Origin: JAZKGA01 sp040386235
GTDB taxonomy: Bacteria; Pseudomonadota; Alphaproteobacteria; Micavibrionales; Micavibrionaceae
Assembly (NCBI GenBank): GCA_040386235.1
Contig: JAZKGA010000001.1
Coordinates: forward strand, 992,001-1,056,000
DNA length: 64,000 nt
Direction: 5' to 3'
The notes below the pieces were generated by a model. The model saw nothing but the letters and a program-made list of their open reading frames with translations. It searched no databases and was not told the origin of the DNA. Shown piece by piece: positions 62,676 through 64,000 of the stretch. Position numbers and translations under genes: made by a program. Position 1 is the first letter of the stretch. Every line of letters starts with the position of its first letter.

Positions 62676-63758
62676 ATGAAAGAGTCCATTAAAAAAGTTT
62701 TAGCAAAAAAGTCGCCGCAAAAAGCAGCTGACATAGCTAAGGCGTTGGGTGCAACCCGCAAGGAAGTGAATTCTTTCCTTCATAAGAATACAGACTCATT
62801 CGCCAAGGATGATGATTTTCAATGGTCAGAAATTACAGGCAATGAACTAACTGTCAATTTACAGCCTAAAAATTGGATCGACTGTAAATCGCTAGAAGAC
62901 TCTCTGGTTTCGGCAGGGTCGCCTCTCGATTCAGCATGCAATTATATTACTTTTATTATACCAGAGAAAAGTGCGATTTTGCTTGAAGCATCAGCTCGCT
63001 TACTCGCTCTGTGCAATCAACTTGTTCATGCTGGAAAGAAAGTTAAGCTCGACTTTTCAGTATGCAAACAAACCCTCACTTATTTGGATCGTGTCGGTGT
63101 ACTGACACAGTTGCACGATGATATTAGTGTGGTTCCTGCGAAGCCGAAAGAAGCGAGAGCATTAAAATTTGCTGGGAAATCTGATGCACTTGTAGAGGTT
63201 GGAAGCATTGATCCAGCCAAAGCAAACAAAGAAATCATTATCAAATTGACCAAGACATTTGTGAACCTTGCAGGTGAGGGCTACGAGACCGTTGCATTTA
63301 CAATTTTTTCTGAACTGGTGGGCAATGTCAGCGAGCATAGCCAGACCCCAATTCCTGGGTTTGCCGCACTTCAAGTTTACAGCGCGAACCGGAAACATAT
63401 TCAGACAATCGTTTCAGACAGCGGCCTCGGCATTTCGAAAACTCTTAGGCCGTCTTTGAAAAGTCACTACCCTTCGCTTCATCGGCAATATCATACCGAA
63501 AGCCTTTCATCCGATGTTGCACTTGTCATAGAAGCGATTAGCCAAGGGGAAATTAGCCGCTTCGGTGCCGGTCGCGGACTAGGTTTCAAAAGCACGACTA
63601 AGCAAGCCATGAAGTTTGATGCGAAGCTATCCATACGTCAGGAAACATTCTCAATAATGCTACAGTTCGAGAATGGGGAGATTTCTGATGTCAAAAAATT
63701 TACAGATCTTGTGAAAATCAATGGAACCCACATTTGTTTTGATTTTTATGTTGATTAA
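62676..63758 (+). CDS. Winged-helix protein with HATPase domain
   Basis: 360 residues. Residues 1-50 resemble a winged helix (SPQKAADIAKALGATRKEVNSFLHK). Residues 60-170 form an alpha/beta STAS-like part. From about 185 there is an ATPase domain: N box FSELVGNVSEH (Glu213, Asn217), G1 VSDSGLGI (Asp248) and G2 GAGRGLGF (297-304). There is no phosphoacceptor His box, so it is an RsbW-like ATPase rather than a sensor kinase. The next gene encodes a DUF4325 STAS-like protein, its usual neighbour. Low GC. Confidence 0.75.
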   Translation: MKESIKKVLAKKSPQKAADIAKALGATRKEVNSFLHKNTDSFAKDDDFQWSEITGNELTVNLQPKNWIDCKSLEDSLVSAGSPLDSACNYITFIIPEKSAILLEASARLLALCNQLVHAGKKVKLDFSVCKQTLTYLDRVGVLTQLHDDISVVPAKPKEARALKFAGKSDALVEVGSIDPAKANKEIIIKLTKTFVNLAGEGYETVAFTIFSELVGNVSEHSQTPIPGFAALQVYSANRKHIQTIVSDSGLGISKTLRPSLKSHYPSLHRQYHTESLSSDVALVIEAISQGEISRFGAGRGLGFKSTTKQAMKFDAKLSIRQETFSIMLQFENGEISDVKKFTDLVKINGTHICFDFYVD

Positions 63759-63815
63759 ACTTTTGTTCACCTGTTTATGAGTATAATATCTGGTGTATCT
63801 GCTTAAATTAAGGAA

Positions 63816-64000
63816 ATGGAACAGAATCAAATGCTGATTCAGCTGCTCGACTATCTTCAAGACTCCTATCCCTACGGCAACGACGAAGGCCGAAGAATTT
63901 TTTCCCAGATGCAGGACTTAATTGCGAAGCATCCGGATGAAAAGATTTTTGGTATTTCTTTGAAAGGTGTTCAAGTCACTGACGCCTCCTTTCCTCGTGA
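63816..64000 (+). CDS. STAS-like DUF4325 protein, N-terminal part (cut by window end)
   Basis: Open frame from ATG 63816 to the window edge, 61 codons. The start MEQNQMLIQLLDYLQDSYPYG leads into FGISLKGVQVTDASFPRE, which matches the DUF4325 STAS-like pattern of an isl-G-V strand followed by a helix containing SF-RE. An AAGGA lies close before the ATG; a later ATG (63831) is possible. Lies 57 bases after the HATPase gene. By analogy with RsbW/RsbV it may be the partner of that ATPase. The C-terminal part is unseen. Confidence 0.6.
   Translation, partial: MEQNQMLIQLLDYLQDSYPYGNDEGRRIFSQMQDLIAKHPDEKIFGISLKGVQVTDASFPR

Noticed and set aside
1..64000. CRISPR arrays, insertion sequences, integrases or phage genes
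   Set aside because: No spaced direct repeats of CRISPR type and no transposase or recombinase motifs were seen; the 101-bp, 330-bp and 12-bp repeats are of other kinds.

Overview
The window reads as chromosomal DNA of an alphaproteobacterium. Supporting points are the DUF1491 protein next to prfC, a Rrf2-sufBCDS-sufT-sufA operon, a fabA-fabB-fabI block, a Fur lacking C-terminal CxxC pairs and generally mid-50s GC with ATGA start/stop overlaps. The mix of housekeeping genes with giant secreted and cytosolic proteins would fit a Micavibrio-like or other deep-branching lineage, but this is a guess and not shown by the sequence. A run of 100 N (34365-34464) marks a scaffold gap.

Layout. 1-4204: five consecutive exported, cysteine-containing proteins, three of which share a four-cysteine module of about 60 residues. 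4288-10722: rpmB, a divergent tgt, a coupled degenerate-GGDEF/PAS-kinase/Fur cluster, DUF1491 and prfC. 10757-16631: a complete SUF iron-sulfur operon led by an Rrf2 regulator with a perfect palindromic operator candidate. 16653-19603: a 46-residue small gene, two unknown genes, dusA and an exported SH3 protein. 19719-30700: fabA/fabB/fabI, uvrA, ssb, a DUF2059 protein and gyrA. 30699-33649: lower-GC accessory genes, including a tandem pair with the HxD...H...R pattern of 2-oxoglutarate/Fe(II) oxygenases, plus tRNA-Val(GAC). 33694-34620: coaD and tRNA-Lys(TTT), whose 3' end is repeated downstream in a 101-bp tandem array broken by the scaffold gap. 34665-36576: MscS channel and an SRPBCC protein.

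36644-51747 is a surface-adhesion and signalling locus on the minus strand: HlyD-type adaptor, two tandem ABC exporters whose motif changes are complementary (a probable heterodimer with one degenerate ATP site), and a 2603-residue repeat adhesin encoded by 330-bp DNA repeats. It is followed by a receiver-HATPase protein and a GAF-GGDEF diguanylate cyclase that could control it.

51748-64000 is AT-richer and looks accessory. A strong sigma70-type promoter precedes a roughly 250-nt leader with long perfect stems and two mutually exclusive pairings. The leader feeds a four-gene operon containing a GTPase-like protein (G1, G3 and G4 motifs). Convergent to it is a 1966-residue protein with an N-terminal M48-like HELTH metallopeptidase and a C-terminal region resembling an ABC1/UbiB-type kinase core. 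The window ends with a winged-helix/HATPase protein and the start of a DUF4325 STAS-like gene. The leader, GTPase operon and giant peptidase-kinase protein together are the best candidate here for an undescribed system.
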